From assembly GCA_031316155.1 (NCBI GenBank), contig JALDRB010000009.1, forward strand, positions 1-64,000: 64,000 bases of DNA, read 5' to 3'. The position numbers were made by a program, and so were the translations under genes. The notes under the pieces are model-generated. The model did no database searches, was not told the DNA's origin, and saw only the letters and a list, made by a program, of their open reading frames with translations. This document shows positions 1-10,399 of this stretch, piece by piece. The stretch's first letter is position 1; every line of letters starts with the position of its first letter. The stretch comes from Candidatus Scalindua sp. Lineage in GTDB: Bacteria > Planctomycetota > Brocadiia > Brocadiales > Scalinduaceae.

Positions 1-255
1 TATGATGAGTATAAAGATGATGGCTTAGAAATAGTATCGATTGATATCGGAGAAAGTGCATTAAAGGTGAAATCATTTGTAAAAAAGAGAGAGATAAACT
101 ATAATGTAATTCTTGATGAAGAGGCGGCAGTAGCGAAACTCTATAAGGTTATAGGAATTCCCTTAAATATTGTCCTGGACAAAAGTGGTATAATAATATA
201 CAAAGATAATGTACCGCCTGACAAAGATTTTATTAAGGATTTATTTGTCAATTAA
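1..255 (+). CDS. Thioredoxin-like (TlpA/ResA type) protein, C-terminal part
   Basis: The reading frame is open at the left edge, so only the last 84 codons are present. The visible part contains GIPLNIVLDKSGII, which fits the cis-proline strand and the following IDxxG hairpin of TlpA/ResA-type thiol-disulfide oxidoreductases. The CXXC active site would lie in the missing N-terminal part, so it cannot be checked. The family usually works outside the cytoplasm, reducing apocytochrome or other thiols, which would suit an organism rich in c-type cytochromes. Its stop codon is 21 bases before the next gene's ATG, so the two are probably co-transcribed. Confidence 0.65.
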   Translation, partial: YDEYKDDGLEIVSIDIGESALKVKSFVKKREINYNVILDEEAAVAKLYKVIGIPLNIVLDKSGIIIYKDNVPPDKDFIKDLFVN

Positions 256-276
256 ATGTTGAAAAGGGAGAAAAAA

Positions 277-738
277 ATGGCATCTAATTCATTGAAAGAG
301 ATTTTGGACACGGCTATTCACAATGAAACTGAAGCGTATGAATTTTATTCACAGGCTGTAGACATCGCAAAAGATCCAGCCGCCAAAGCTGCGCTCAAGG
401 AATTTGCGGCTATTGAATTGAAACATAAAACCAGGCTTGAAAATTTTGATTTAAATGAAATCGGTAATGAACATCATACAGTACATCACACGCAACACGA
501 TTTCAACTTAAGTCAGTATCTTATGGATAAAGAGATTACGCCAGATTCTACTATTCAGGATATCATGATACATGCAATGAAGAGGGAGGAGTCTGCTTAC
601 AAATTTTATAACGATATGGCTAAGGTTGTTACCAGTGTCGAAGTAAAGAACCTTTTTGAAGAGTTGGCAGAAGAAGAATTAAACCACAAGGTGAGAATTG
701 AAACGGAATATGACGATGTAATTTACAAAGAGTTTTAA
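277..738 (+). CDS. Ferritin-like diiron (rubrerythrin-type) protein
   Basis: A 153-residue, probably cytoplasmic protein made of two similar helical halves. Each half carries the ferritin-like pattern: NETEAYEFY with ELKHKT in the first, REESAYKFY with EELNHKV in the second. These supply the Glu and ExxH ligands of a diiron centre. There is no C-terminal rubredoxin domain, so it is a short rubrerythrin/ferritin-like protein. Such proteins act in peroxide reduction or iron handling; the exact substrate is not visible. I chose the ATG at 277 because gggag lies 7 bases upstream; an in-frame ATG at 256 has no such site. Confidence 0.8.
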   Translation: MASNSLKEILDTAIHNETEAYEFYSQAVDIAKDPAAKAALKEFAAIELKHKTRLENFDLNEIGNEHHTVHHTQHDFNLSQYLMDKEITPDSTIQDIMIHAMKREESAYKFYNDMAKVVTSVEVKNLFEELAEEELNHKVRIETEYDDVIYKEF

Positions 739-870
739 AGACGGTAAGATTTGTAATCAGGAATAAAAATGTTCCATCCTTTCACCTGGCTTGTATAGCT
801 AAAAAGCTCGATTAAGTTGGGAACATTTATAAATCAGACTGTTCAGGTTGCCGTACAATTTCTAAGATTT

Positions 871-1659
871 ATGATTGACTATCACACACACACAAGCTTA
901 TGTGGGCATGCTACCGGAAGGATGGAAGAATACGTAGAAGAGGCTTTAAGGTGTGGACTTGATGAGATAGGTTTTAGTGATCATTTGCCTGTAAAAGATG
1001 GCAAAGAAAATAACCTTTCAATGGCATTTGGCGATTTGCCTGAATATGTGAGAAAGGTTGCGCATTTACGAAAAACATTCCCTGAAATCCGTATCAAACT
1101 CGGAATAGAGGCAGATTATATTCCAGGCAGCGAATCCTACATGAGAGATATTCTGTCAAGATATCAATTCGATTATGTAATTGGCTCTGTTCACTATATC
1201 GGTACATGGGCATTTGACCATCCAAAGGAAAGAAACGTTTGGGAGGAATCAGATGTTGATGCGGTCTATGTGGAGTATTTTGAATTGTTGCGGAAATCTG
1301 CACGTACGGGGCTTTTTGATATAATGGGGCATAGTGATCTTGTGAAGAAGTTCGGGTACCGTTCCAAGGCAGATCTATCAAATGTGTTGAGTGATACTGC
1401 ACAGGTCTTTAAAGAGTGCGATGTCTCTGTAGAAATAAATACATCAGGGTTAAGGAAACCCGTGAGTGAGATGTATCCGGCTAAGGATATCCTCACTGTT
1501 TTTCGGAAATATAATATTCCTATTGTTTTTGGTTCTGATGCGCATATACCAGAGGAAGTCGGGAGAGATTTTGACAAGGCTGTTTTTCTCGCAAAGCAAT
1601 GTGGTTATAAGAGTTACGTAACTTATGAGAAAAGAAGAAGATCTGTTTGCGATTTATAA
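871..1659 (+). CDS. PHP-domain phosphatase, histidinol-phosphatase (HisJ/HisK) family
   Basis: A 262-residue PHP-domain metallo-phosphoesterase. The metal-binding motifs appear in order: IDYHTHTSLCGH at the N-terminus, FSDHLP, GIEADYIPG, GSVHYI, MGHSDLVKKFG, EINTSGLRKP and VFGSDAH near the C-terminus. This is the full set expected for the HisJ-type histidinol-phosphatase, which converts histidinol phosphate to histidinol in histidine synthesis. No other his gene is nearby, so the substrate is an inference from the family. Start at the ATG at 871, because the DYHTHT motif normally begins within a few residues of the start; an upstream TTG at 817 would add an atypical tail. The ribosome binding site is weak. 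Confidence 0.8.
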   Translation: MIDYHTHTSLCGHATGRMEEYVEEALRCGLDEIGFSDHLPVKDGKENNLSMAFGDLPEYVRKVAHLRKTFPEIRIKLGIEADYIPGSESYMRDILSRYQFDYVIGSVHYIGTWAFDHPKERNVWEESDVDAVYVEYFELLRKSARTGLFDIMGHSDLVKKFGYRSKADLSNVLSDTAQVFKECDVSVEINTSGLRKPVSEMYPAKDILTVFRKYNIPIVFGSDAHIPEEVGRDFDKAVFLAKQCGYKSYVTYEKRRRSVCDL

Positions 1660-1801
1660 GAGTAAAATTTGAAGAGTCTTACAAAACGCTTAAAGAATTT
1701 TGGGGTTTTTATGGCAGCATTGCTGGTTAAATTAACAGATGTGAGGTTCAAGCCGTGAAGTTTTTTGCGTTCGTTTTTGTTGATTGAAGGGAGTAGTATT
1801 T

Positions 1802-2197
1802 ATGGCTAACGAAGAGTTAACCGGGCCTTACAGTGAAAAAGTAATGGATCATTTTATGAATCCTAGAAACATGGGTGAGATAAAGGATGCAGATGCTGTA
1901 GGAACCGTAGGAAATCCTGCCTGTGGAGATGTAATGAGACTTTATATTAAAGTAAAGGATAATAAGATAACTGATGCTAAATTCAAGACTTTTGGTTGTG
2001 GTGCAGCAATTGCAACCAGCAGCATGGCAACTGAAATGATTAAGGAGAAGACAATGGAAGAGGCACTTCAGGTTACTAATGAAGCGGTAGCTGAAGCCTT
2101 AGATGGCTTGCCTCCAAATAAGATGCACTGTTCGGTGTTGGCTCAAGAAGCTATTGAGGCTGCAATTAAAGAGTACAAAGGGAAAGGTGAGAAATAA
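1802..2197 (+). CDS. iscU: IscU/NifU-type iron-sulfur cluster scaffold
   Basis: A 131-residue single-domain scaffold for Fe-S cluster assembly in the cytoplasm. The three cluster-binding cysteines are all present: Cys41 in NPACGD, Cys66 in FGCGA and Cys110 in KMHCSV, preceded by the LPPNK chaperone-recognition motif (LPPxK) at 103-107. The length equals that of stand-alone IscU. No cysteine desulfurase gene lies next to it in this window, which is unusual since iscS/nifS is a common partner. The start at 1802 is supported by gaaggga upstream. It converges with the TPR gene that ends at 2289. Confidence 0.9.
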   Translation: MANEELTGPYSEKVMDHFMNPRNMGEIKDADAVGTVGNPACGDVMRLYIKVKDNKITDAKFKTFGCGAAIATSSMATEMIKEKTMEEALQVTNEAVAEALDGLPPNKMHCSVLAQEAIEAAIKEYKGKGEK

Positions 2198-2288
2198 TCG
2201 GTGTTTTCTGTGAGAAAATAGGCATTGATTAAGGTTGTTCTGTATTACAAAATTGCTGAGCAGTTCCGCTCTCTGATCGGACCTATCC

Positions 2289-4631
2289 TTATGTGTGGCT
2301 GTTTAATTTTTTATACAAATAGACTTCTCTTCTTGCCTGAAGCAGCATACCTTTTTCTCGATAAGCTATTCCCAGATTGTAATGGACGCTTGGTAAGCTG
2401 GGATTAGCGTCAATTACCTTTTGGTATTCGACTATTGCATCATCATACATCCGTTTTTTACTATAGACTATTCCCAAATTGTAATGCGCTGACTCGTCAT
2501 CAGGATTTAGCTCAAGAGTCTTTTTCAGTGAATCTATGGCGGGGTCGTACATTTTCTTTTTTGTATAGGTGATACCAATATTGTAATAAGCGGCTGCGTA
2601 TCCGGGATTTATTCTAATTGCCTGCTTGTAATGTGCAATAGCCTGGGTAAACTTGGCTTTCTTTGTATAGGTGATTCCAATATTATTGTGAGCTTCTGCA
2701 TAGTGAGGATTGATTTCAATTGCCATTTTGTATTGTTCGATAGCTTCATCAAACATTTTCTGATTAACATAAGCGACTCCTAAATTATTGTGTGCTTCTG
2801 CATAGTTGGGGTTTAAGTCAATGGCTGCTTTGTAATGTAATATAGCTTTATCTGTCTTGTCTTGTTTGGAATAGGTTACACCAAGATTATTGTATACTTC
2901 CGCAAAATCAGGTGAGATTTTAAGGGCTTTATTATAGTGTAAAATTGCATCTTCCAGTCTTCCGTAATCATCAAAGATGATGCCGAGATTATTGTGCGCT
3001 TCCGAATAGGATGGGTTAATTTTCAAAGCTTTGGTATATGCTGAAACAGCTTCATCACGTTTCCCCATTTCTTTATGGACAGATCCGATACCGTTCCATG
3101 CATCAGCGTAACAGGGGTTGATTTCAAGCGCTCTCTTATATGATGAGCATGCTTCGTATAACTTGTTTTTTGCTTTGTATGCAATGCCCAGGTTGTAATG
3201 GCAAGGTGCACTGTTTGGATTAAGTTTTAAAACCTTTTCAAATAAAATAATTGCCTTTTCGTGATTACGTAAGTCATTATAGGAAATACCCAATTCTAAC
3301 AAAGCATCTGCGTGCGTGCTGTCTATCCTTATTGCATTTCTATAAGATGAGATCGCTTCATCGTGCATCATTTTTTTGTAATAAGCTCTGCCGAGATGAT
3401 AGTAAGCATCAGCATTGTCTTCATCGATAGTTAATGCCATATTAAATTCGGATATAGCTTCAGTGTATTTTGCTTCTTTGGAGTAGATGAGCCCCAAATG
3501 ATAATGTGAATCCTTGTGTTGAGGTTCGATATCGGAGATTTTTTTTAATTTGGAAACAGCTTCTGTGAAATTTTGTTCTTCCTTGTAGATAAGGGCAAGA
3601 TTATAGAGCGAATCTACATGGTCGGGGTTTATTCTCAAGGCATGGTCGAGTTGTTTTTTTGCAATTGGCATCATTTTTTTCTCTTTGTAGCAGATGCCAA
3701 GATTATAGTAAGCGTCTATATAATGGGAGTCCAGGGCTAAGACCTTGTTAAACTCGGAAATTGCCATATCAAACAACCTTTTTTTTCTATAGATAACGCC
3801 AATATTATAAGCTGCACTTAAGTGATTTGGATTTAGTTCCAAAACTCTGTTATATATTTCGATTGCATCATTTACTTCTCCACTTCCTTCATATGACAGA
3901 CCAAGATTATACAATATGTGTTCATTTGCCGGATCATAGAGAGAGGCTTTCTTTAATTCATAAATAGCAGCATTAAAGTCTTTTTTCTCTTTATGGGCAA
4001 GGCCGAGACAGTAGTGAGAGGAAGAATCTTTTGGATTTACTTTTACGACTTTGTTTAGTAGGGAAATAGTTTCGTCATATAAGCCGATCTTAAAATAAAC
4101 AACTCCCAGATTGTGGCTGGCGCTCAGATTGTTTTTATCCAGTTTTATTACCGTTTCCCACTGTTTTAACGCCTCATCATACTTTTTACTGCAATATGCT
4201 ATGAGACCCAATTCATAGTATCCTTCAGGCGTAGTGGGAATTCCCGCATTGGTTAATCTTTCTATTTTTGCCTTCAGCTTGTTTATCTTGACACTCGACA
4301 TCTGCGAAATTTTAACCTTTTTCATTTCCAGATGTATCAGCGAAGGGATGTTAGTGTCTTTTCTTTCCATCTTCAACATTTCCTCTAAATCTCTTTTTTG
4401 TTCCTTTAAAAGATTTCTCCCTTCTTCGTACATGTGATTGACAATAGTTAACTGTGCCTTTAAATTGTCAATTTGCGTATTTTTCTGCTTTAATTTATCC
4501 TGGAGAGATTCTTTCTGGTAAAAGTACCAGGAAAAAAAACTGGCTGCATACCTGAATGACTTAGTAATATAGGTATCCCTTGCTAGTATCAGGAAATTCT
4601 TAATCTTTTCTGATGTAAAATGTTCCACCAT
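2289..4631 (-). CDS. Large tetratricopeptide-repeat protein with N-terminal coiled coil
   Basis: A 780-residue protein. Residues about 45-110 are rich in K, E, Q and L in a heptad-like pattern (predicted coiled coil). The rest is an almost unbroken array of about 17 TPR units, with repeated signatures such as AEAHNNLGVAY, AxYNIGITY and the closing NPxYAEA. TPR arrays bind other proteins; no enzymatic domain is visible. The N-terminus has a moderately hydrophobic stretch around residue 25-38 (FRYAASFFSWYFY) but no clear signal peptide. It starts 14 bases after the stop of pyruvate phosphate dikinase on the same strand, so both are probably in one transcript. Confidence 0.85.
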   Translation of the reverse strand: MVEHFTSEKIKNFLILARDTYITKSFRYAASFFSWYFYQKESLQDKLKQKNTQIDNLKAQLTIVNHMYEEGRNLLKEQKRDLEEMLKMERKDTNIPSLIHLEMKKVKISQMSSVKINKLKAKIERLTNAGIPTTPEGYYELGLIAYCSKKYDEALKQWETVIKLDKNNLSASHNLGVVYFKIGLYDETISLLNKVVKVNPKDSSSHYCLGLAHKEKKDFNAAIYELKKASLYDPANEHILYNLGLSYEGSGEVNDAIEIYNRVLELNPNHLSAAYNIGVIYRKKRLFDMAISEFNKVLALDSHYIDAYYNLGICYKEKKMMPIAKKQLDHALRINPDHVDSLYNLALIYKEEQNFTEAVSKLKKISDIEPQHKDSHYHLGLIYSKEAKYTEAISEFNMALTIDEDNADAYYHLGRAYYKKMMHDEAISSYRNAIRIDSTHADALLELGISYNDLRNHEKAIILFEKVLKLNPNSAPCHYNLGIAYKAKNKLYEACSSYKRALEINPCYADAWNGIGSVHKEMGKRDEAVSAYTKALKINPSYSEAHNNLGIIFDDYGRLEDAILHYNKALKISPDFAEVYNNLGVTYSKQDKTDKAILHYKAAIDLNPNYAEAHNNLGVAYVNQKMFDEAIEQYKMAIEINPHYAEAHNNIGITYTKKAKFTQAIAHYKQAIRINPGYAAAYYNIGITYTKKKMYDPAIDSLKKTLELNPDDESAHYNLGIVYSKKRMYDDAIVEYQKVIDANPSLPSVHYNLGIAYREKGMLLQARREVYLYKKLNSHT

Positions 4632-4645
4632 AGATACTTTTTCCT

Positions 4646-7386
4646 TTAAATTGCGGCCTGAGCCGCAGCTAAACGTGCAATTGGCACTCTGAATGGGGAA
4701 CAGCTAACGTAATCCATGTTATTTCGATGGCAGAACTCAATTGATGAGGGCTCACCACCATGCTCACCGCATATCCCGACTTTGAGATCGGCTCTTACTT
4801 GTCTCCCTTTTTCAATACCCATCTGAACGAGCAGTCCTATTCCTGATTGGTCGAGTACCTGAAAAGGATCCTTTTCCAATATGCCAAGTTGCATAAACTG
4901 TGGTACAAAAGCTCCAACATCATCTCTGCTGTATCCGAAAGCCATTTGAGTCAAATCGTTTGTGCCGAAAGAGAAAAATTCTGCATGACTGGCAATCTGA
5001 TCAGCTATTAATGCCGCCCTTGGAATTTCTATCATCGTACCAATCTTATAATTTATTTTGGTACCCTTTTTCGCAAATATCGAATTTGCTGTTTTTTCAA
5101 CTTCTTTTTTCAGGAGTTCCATTTCTCCAACGGTTCCAATAAGAGGTAGCATTATTTCCGGTAAAACTTTGATACCCTTCTTCTTCATATGAATGGCCGC
5201 TTCGATGATTGCCTGAACCTGCATTTTGTAAATATCCGGGTAGATAATACCCAGCCGGCAACCTCTTAGTCCCAGCATAGGGTTAATTTCTTGAAGACTG
5301 GAAATTTTTTCTTTGACGGCATGAAGACTCGCTCCGATTTTTTTTGCAATTTTTCTTTGTAAAGAGTCTTCTTTCGGTAAAAACTCATGCAGAGGTGGGT
5401 CGAGAAGTCTTATGGTTACGGGAAGCCCCTTCATAATCGTGAATATTTTTTCAAAATCTCCCCTTTGCATAGGGAGAAGTTTCTTTAATGCAGTAGTATA
5501 GAGGTTCTGCGCTTCATTCAGATTCTTGATAGCCTTCTTCATTTTTTCCTGAAAGCTACGAATTTTTTTACCTGGTATTTTTTCAAGGGCAGTTTCCATT
5601 TCGTCAACAATTGCCGTTAGGCTAGTCACATCACTTGCTACAAGTATCATCTGTCTGACATAATCAATTCGGCTTTCATGAAAGAACATGTGTTCAGTTC
5701 GACACAAACCGATCCCATCTGCACCGAAACTTCTCGCTCTTTTTGCATCTTCAGCGGTATCTGCATTTGTCCTGACCCGGAGCTTGCGGTATTCGTCTGC
5801 CCACTTCAAGAGAGTGTTGAAGTCTCCGCTTAGAGTTTGTTCAACAGTTGGTATTTTTCCCAAAATTACCTCACCAAGAGATCCGTCAAGAGAGATATAG
5901 TCACCTTTTTTAACGGTCTTACCGTCGACGGTAAATTCTTCCTTTTTGTAATCAATCTGGATACTGCCACATCCAGCCACACAGCAGGTTCCCATTCCTC
6001 TTGCAACGACAGCGGCATGCGATGTCATACCGCCTCTTGTTGTGAGAATACCCTGTGCCGCATGCATTCCTCCGACATCTTCCGCTGATGTTTCTATCCT
6101 TACAAGGATAATATTTTCTTTCCTGGCTGCTAGTTTTTCTGTTTCATCAGCATGAAAAATTACCTTACCAAAAGCAGCACCTGGTGAAGCGGGGAGTCCA
6201 CGGGCAATCACATTTTTTTTTGCTTTAGGATCAAATGTTGGATGGAGAAGTTGGTCCAACTGATTAGGGTCTATTCTGTTGAGGGCTGTTTTTTTGTCGA
6301 TGAGTTTTGCTTTAACCATATCGACGGCTATCTTTACGGCAGCTTGGGCGGTTCGTTTCCCGTTTCGCGTCTGGAGCATAAACAACTTTTTATCCTGGAT
6401 CGTGAATTCCATATCCTGAAGATCTCTGTAGTGTTTTTCCAGATTATTTCTTATGGTAACCAGTTTTTTATACGCTTCAGGCATTTTTTTCTGTAGCGCT
6501 TGTATCGGTTGAGGGGTACGTATGCCTGCTACGACATCTTCACCTTGTGCATTCATTAAGAATTCACCATAAAATTTGTTCTCTCCGGTTGATGGGTTTC
6601 TGGTAAAACACACTCCTGTTGCTGAATCGTCTCCTCTGTTACCGAAGACCATTGCCTGAATATTTACTGCAGTACCCAGCAGCCCCTTGATATCGTATAT
6701 TTTTCTATATTTTATAGCTCTCGGATTGTTCCAGGATTCAAATACTGCAATAATTGATTTGCGTAATTGCTCTTGAGGATCAAGGGGAAATGTTGTTTTG
6801 GTTCTTTTTTTATAAATGGCGATGAAGTCTTTGCAGATGTTTTTTAACTGTGCAGCGCTCAGTTCTGTATCATTAGTTAATTGATACTTTTTCTTCCATT
6901 TTTCCAGTATCTCTTCAAAGTCATGGTGCTTCATGCCCATAACAACATTACCAAACATGGAGATAAACCGTCGGTAAGCGTCCCATGGAAATCTTTCGTT
7001 TTTGGTAATCTTCGCAAGACCTTCTGCGGATTCTGGAGTTAATCCCAAATTTAGCACCGTATCCATCATCCCCGGCATAGAGGCAGCGGCGCCGCTTCTG
7101 ACAGATACTAAGAGGGATTTTTTGGGTCACCCAATTTTGCTCCCATTAACTTTTCAAGACGTGAAAGGTTTTTGTTGATTTCAATTTGAAGACCTGCCGG
7201 GAAAGTCTTATTATTATTATAGTAAGCTTTGCAAGCTTCTGTCGTAATCGTAAAACCTGGAGGCACAGGGATTTCAAGATTAGTCATTTCTGCAAGATTA
7301 GCACCTTTACCACCAAGTAAGGACTTCATCGATGCATTACCCTCAGCATGCCCGTCACCAAAAAAGTAAATATACTTCCTTTTCAT
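4646..7386 (-). CDS. ppdK: Pyruvate phosphate dikinase (one apparent frameshift)
   Basis: The enzyme interconverts pyruvate, ATP and Pi with PEP, AMP and PPi. The first 92 codons (from 7386) give the ATP-grasp start (LLGGKGANLAEMTN, VPPGFTITTE) and end at a stop at 7108. The rest reads from the next frame beginning SVRSGAAASMPGMMD and runs to 4646. Conserved parts follow: the phospho-histidine motif GGMTSHAAVVARGMGT and the C-terminal PEP-binding barrel with GLCRTEHMF and CGEHGGEP. One missing base in the CCC run near 7112 explains the break, since adding a C restores the family motif. Total length (about 913 codons) is normal. This looks like a consensus error more than a real pseudogene. 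The ribosome binding site ggag lies just upstream of the ATG at 7386. Confidence 0.9.
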
Positions 7387-7518
7387 ATATCGTATCTCCT
7401 CTGCAAGTTTAACATCAGGTGAATTCGTTTGTTGTTGCTATTATTCCCACTCATCTTATAAACGTAAATGATATCAAACCCATATATACGCGGCAAGGAA
7501 ATTATTGTGTTTATTGTT

Positions 7519-7547
7519 TTGACATAAAGCCAATGATTTGATAGCAT
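7519..7547 (+). promoter_or_regulatory. Candidate sigma-70 promoter before purH
   Basis: TTGACA at 7519-7524 and TAGCAT at 7542-7547 are separated by 17 bases, in the 267-base divergent region between ppdK and purH. A second possible -10 (TATAAT near 7579) has no clear -35. Direction fits purH, 107 bases downstream. Confidence 0.45.
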
Positions 7548-7653
7548 TAATTATTTAAATTTCTGGTCTTCGGACGGGTATAATACGATAGATTTGACGC
7601 CCTGTTTCTATGAAAACTGTATGGGTGATCGCAGAATAAAGGAAAATTTCTAG

Positions 7654-9225
7654 ATGGCGAAAATAAAGAGAGCCTTAATAAGTGTATCGGATAAAGAAGG
7701 GCTGGAAAAATTGGCAAAGGGGCTTAAAGACCACAATATCGAGATACTCTCTACCGGAGGGACAGCCAAACTTTTAAGAGAAAGCGGTATTAATGTAACA
7801 GAAGTGTCTGATTATACCGGTTTTCCTGAAATAATGGATGGTAGAGTGAAAACTCTGCATCCAAAGATTCATGGTGGATTACTGGCGGTAAGGGATAATG
7901 TAAACCACATGAGGCAGATAGAAAAACTGGGTATCGGAACCATTGACCTTGTAGTTGTTAATCTCTATCCTTTTGAGCAGACAGTCAAAAAGGGTAATGT
8001 TACGCAGGAACAAGCAATAGAAAATATTGATATCGGCGGGCCGTCTATGATTCGGTCTGCTGCTAAAAATTTTAAGGACGTTGCAGTAGTCGTTAATCCG
8101 GGGCGTTATGAGTCCCTGGTAAACGAGTTAAATGAAAACAATGGTGAACTTACTCTTGAAACCCGTAAAAAATTAGCGACTGAGGCGTTTAAACAAACGA
8201 GTCGCTATGATAGGGTTATTTCTACCTATTTTGAAAAGAGCAGCGATGAAGAATATCCCGAAATTTTAAGCCTTGAACTGAATAAAAAACAGGAGTTACG
8301 ATATGGAGAAAATCCTCACCAGTCTTCGGCATTTTACGTGCATAAAAATTTTGAGGAATCATGTGTATCAAACGCATTACAGCTTCACGGCAAGGAGCTC
8401 TCTTTTAACAACATTATTGATATTGACGTAGCTGTTGAAATTGTCAAAGAATTCGAAAAACCTTCAGCCGTTCTAATTAAACACACAAATCCCTGTGGTG
8501 TTGCATCTGCCGGAGAAATCAGTGAGGCATTTTCCAAAGCGTATAAATCTGACCCTGTATCAGCCTTTGGATGTATCGTTGGCATTAACAGGGTAATCGA
8601 CGTGAAGACGGCGGAAGCCATTACGGAACCAGGCCATTTTGTAGAAGCAATTGCAGCGCCGGGATTTGACGATAAAGCCTTCGAGATTTTGACGAAGAAA
8701 CGTAAGTGGGGTGAAGATCTTCGATTGTTGAAGCTTGATTCTTTCTGTGTGCAATCGGCGGAAAGGGGAATAAAGGTATTCAGAGGAGTAACGGGAGGTT
8801 TGTTAGTTCAGGGTAAAGATGACCTTTCAGGAAGGAGAGATCAGCTTAAGGTTGTTACGAAAAAAACTCCTTCCGAAAATGAAATAGAAGAGTTACTTTT
8901 TGCCTGGAAGGTATGCAAGCATGTCAAGTCAAACGCTATTGTTATCACGCTGGACAAGATGGTTGTTGGAGTTGGTGCCGGTCAGATGAGCCGTGTGGAT
9001 TCTACTAATATTGCAATTCAAAAAGCTGGTGATCGTCTAAAAGGGGCTGTTTTAGCCTCAGACGCTTTTTTCCCTTTCAGAGACAGTGTTGATATTGCGG
9101 CAGGGAAGGGCATTGTTGCCATAATTCAACCAGGAGGTTCTAAAAAAGATGATGAAGTCATTCGGTCTGCTGACGAGCATGGTATAGCTATGGTTTTTAC
9201 TGGAGAGAGGCACTTTAAACACTAA
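7654..9225 (+). CDS. purH: Bifunctional AICAR formyltransferase / IMP cyclohydrolase
   Basis: This 523-residue protein has the two domains of PurH. The MGS-like IMP cyclohydrolase domain covers about residues 1-195 (ISVSDKEGLEKLAKGL, STGGTAKLLRESG, GRVKTLHPKIHGGLL). The AICAR transformylase domain follows with the catalytic KHTNPCG motif, RYGENPHQ and, near the end, AIIQPGGSKKDDEVI. It carries out the last two steps of IMP synthesis in the cytoplasm, using 10-formyltetrahydrofolate. Length and both motifs are typical. The start ATG begins MAKIKRALISVSDK, as in many homologues; the ribosome binding site (aaagg) is moderate. It stands alone between divergent ppdK and the cys genes. Confidence 0.97.
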   Translation: MAKIKRALISVSDKEGLEKLAKGLKDHNIEILSTGGTAKLLRESGINVTEVSDYTGFPEIMDGRVKTLHPKIHGGLLAVRDNVNHMRQIEKLGIGTIDLVVVNLYPFEQTVKKGNVTQEQAIENIDIGGPSMIRSAAKNFKDVAVVVNPGRYESLVNELNENNGELTLETRKKLATEAFKQTSRYDRVISTYFEKSSDEEYPEILSLELNKKQELRYGENPHQSSAFYVHKNFEESCVSNALQLHGKELSFNNIIDIDVAVEIVKEFEKPSAVLIKHTNPCGVASAGEISEAFSKAYKSDPVSAFGCIVGINRVIDVKTAEAITEPGHFVEAIAAPGFDDKAFEILTKKRKWGEDLRLLKLDSFCVQSAERGIKVFRGVTGGLLVQGKDDLSGRRDQLKVVTKKTPSENEIEELLFAWKVCKHVKSNAIVITLDKMVVGVGAGQMSRVDSTNIAIQKAGDRLKGAVLASDAFFPFRDSVDIAAGKGIVAIIQPGGSKKDDEVIRSADEHGIAMVFTGERHFKH

Positions 9226-9492
9226 GTCTTTTTATCAGGAATTGTTGATATTTTTTAAAAAAAATGACTTTTTTGTACCAGGTTCACCTCCAAGCGCTAC
9301 TGCAAGTGTTGTTTTTTTCTAATACATTGCAACATAATTCCTTTACCTACCAGATTTGGCATCTTTTTTGTTATTAACATAATTCCAGTTTGAGAATAGT
9401 TATAGTATACTTTGTTGTGGGAGTTAAAGATTTGTATTATACTTAATTCTTTCAAACTGCTAAATTGCTTTTGTTGATTTTGGAGAAATCTT

Positions 9493-10397
9493 TTGGATAA
9501 TAATATCCCTTATCTTAAGCAACTTGAATCTGAGTCCATTCACATTATTCGGGAAGTGGTTGCGGAGTTTAAAAATCCGGTTATGCTCTATTCAATAGGG
9601 AAGGATTCGGCAGTAATGGTGCGCCTGGCCCAAAAAGCTTTTTTTCCCGGTAGTATTCCTTTCCCTCTTATGCATATTGATACCGGTTATAAATTCCCAG
9701 AGATGATAGAGTTTCGTGATCGGTTTGTTAAGGAAATTGGGTGCAGGCTTATTGTTGAGCGAAATGAGGAGTGGATCAAGAAGGGCGCACATCCGCAAAA
9801 GCTTGGTGTAGACAAGTGCTGTGCCAAGCTAAAGACTCATGGTTTACTTGATGCGATAAGAAAATACAAGTTTGATGCAGCCTTTGGCGGAGCACGCCGG
9901 GATGAAGAAAAATCCAGGGCGAAGGAAAGGATCTTTTCTTTCAGAGACGAATTTGGGCAGTGGGATCCCAAATATCAGAGACCGGAAGTTTGGAACCTCT
10001 ATAATTGCCGCATTAATGAGGGAGAATCTATCAGGGTGTTCCCCTTGAGTAATTGGACGGAAATGGATGTTTGGTACTACTTGAAAATCGAGAAGATACC
10101 CATTGTGCCGATATATTATGCTCAGGAGAGGGAAGTTGTTGATAGAGGGGGGTATACTCGTGCCATACAATAATTTGGTAACTCTTAAACCTGGCGAAAA
10201 AGTAGAAAAGATTATGTGCCGGTTTAGAAGTTTGGGTTGCAGTCCCTGTACCGGGGCTGTTCAGTCAGGAGGCAAATACCATTGATAAGATAATCGATGA
10301 AGTTGAAAATGCGACCAAATCTGAGAGGGAAAACCGCATTATTGATCTTACTACGGACAGCTCTATGGAAGACAAGAAAAAGGAGGGATACTTCTAG
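9493..10397 (+). CDS. cysD: Sulfate adenylyltransferase small subunit (two apparent frameshifts)
   Basis: CysD is the PP-loop ATP sulfurylase subunit that adenylates sulfate to APS together with CysN. The first 226 codons read normally ([17 protein letters not shown] is the PP-loop; [12 protein letters not shown] is conserved) up to a break at about 10150. The next frame gives [17 protein letters not shown] and [14 protein letters not shown] up to about 10272, and a third frame gives the C-terminus [11 protein letters not shown] to KKKEGYF at 10397. Both breaks fit one extra G, in a run of six G at 10146-10151 and in tcaggaggc at 10267. Consensus error is likely. The start is a TTG with ggag 8 bases upstream. 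cysNC starts 2 bases after the stop. Confidence 0.9.
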
Positions 10398-10399
10398 TT

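Noticed and set aside
2225-2407. Short plus-strand frame at the 3' end of the TPR gene
   Set aside because: It mostly lies antisense to the conserved end of the TPR protein and has no ribosome binding site.
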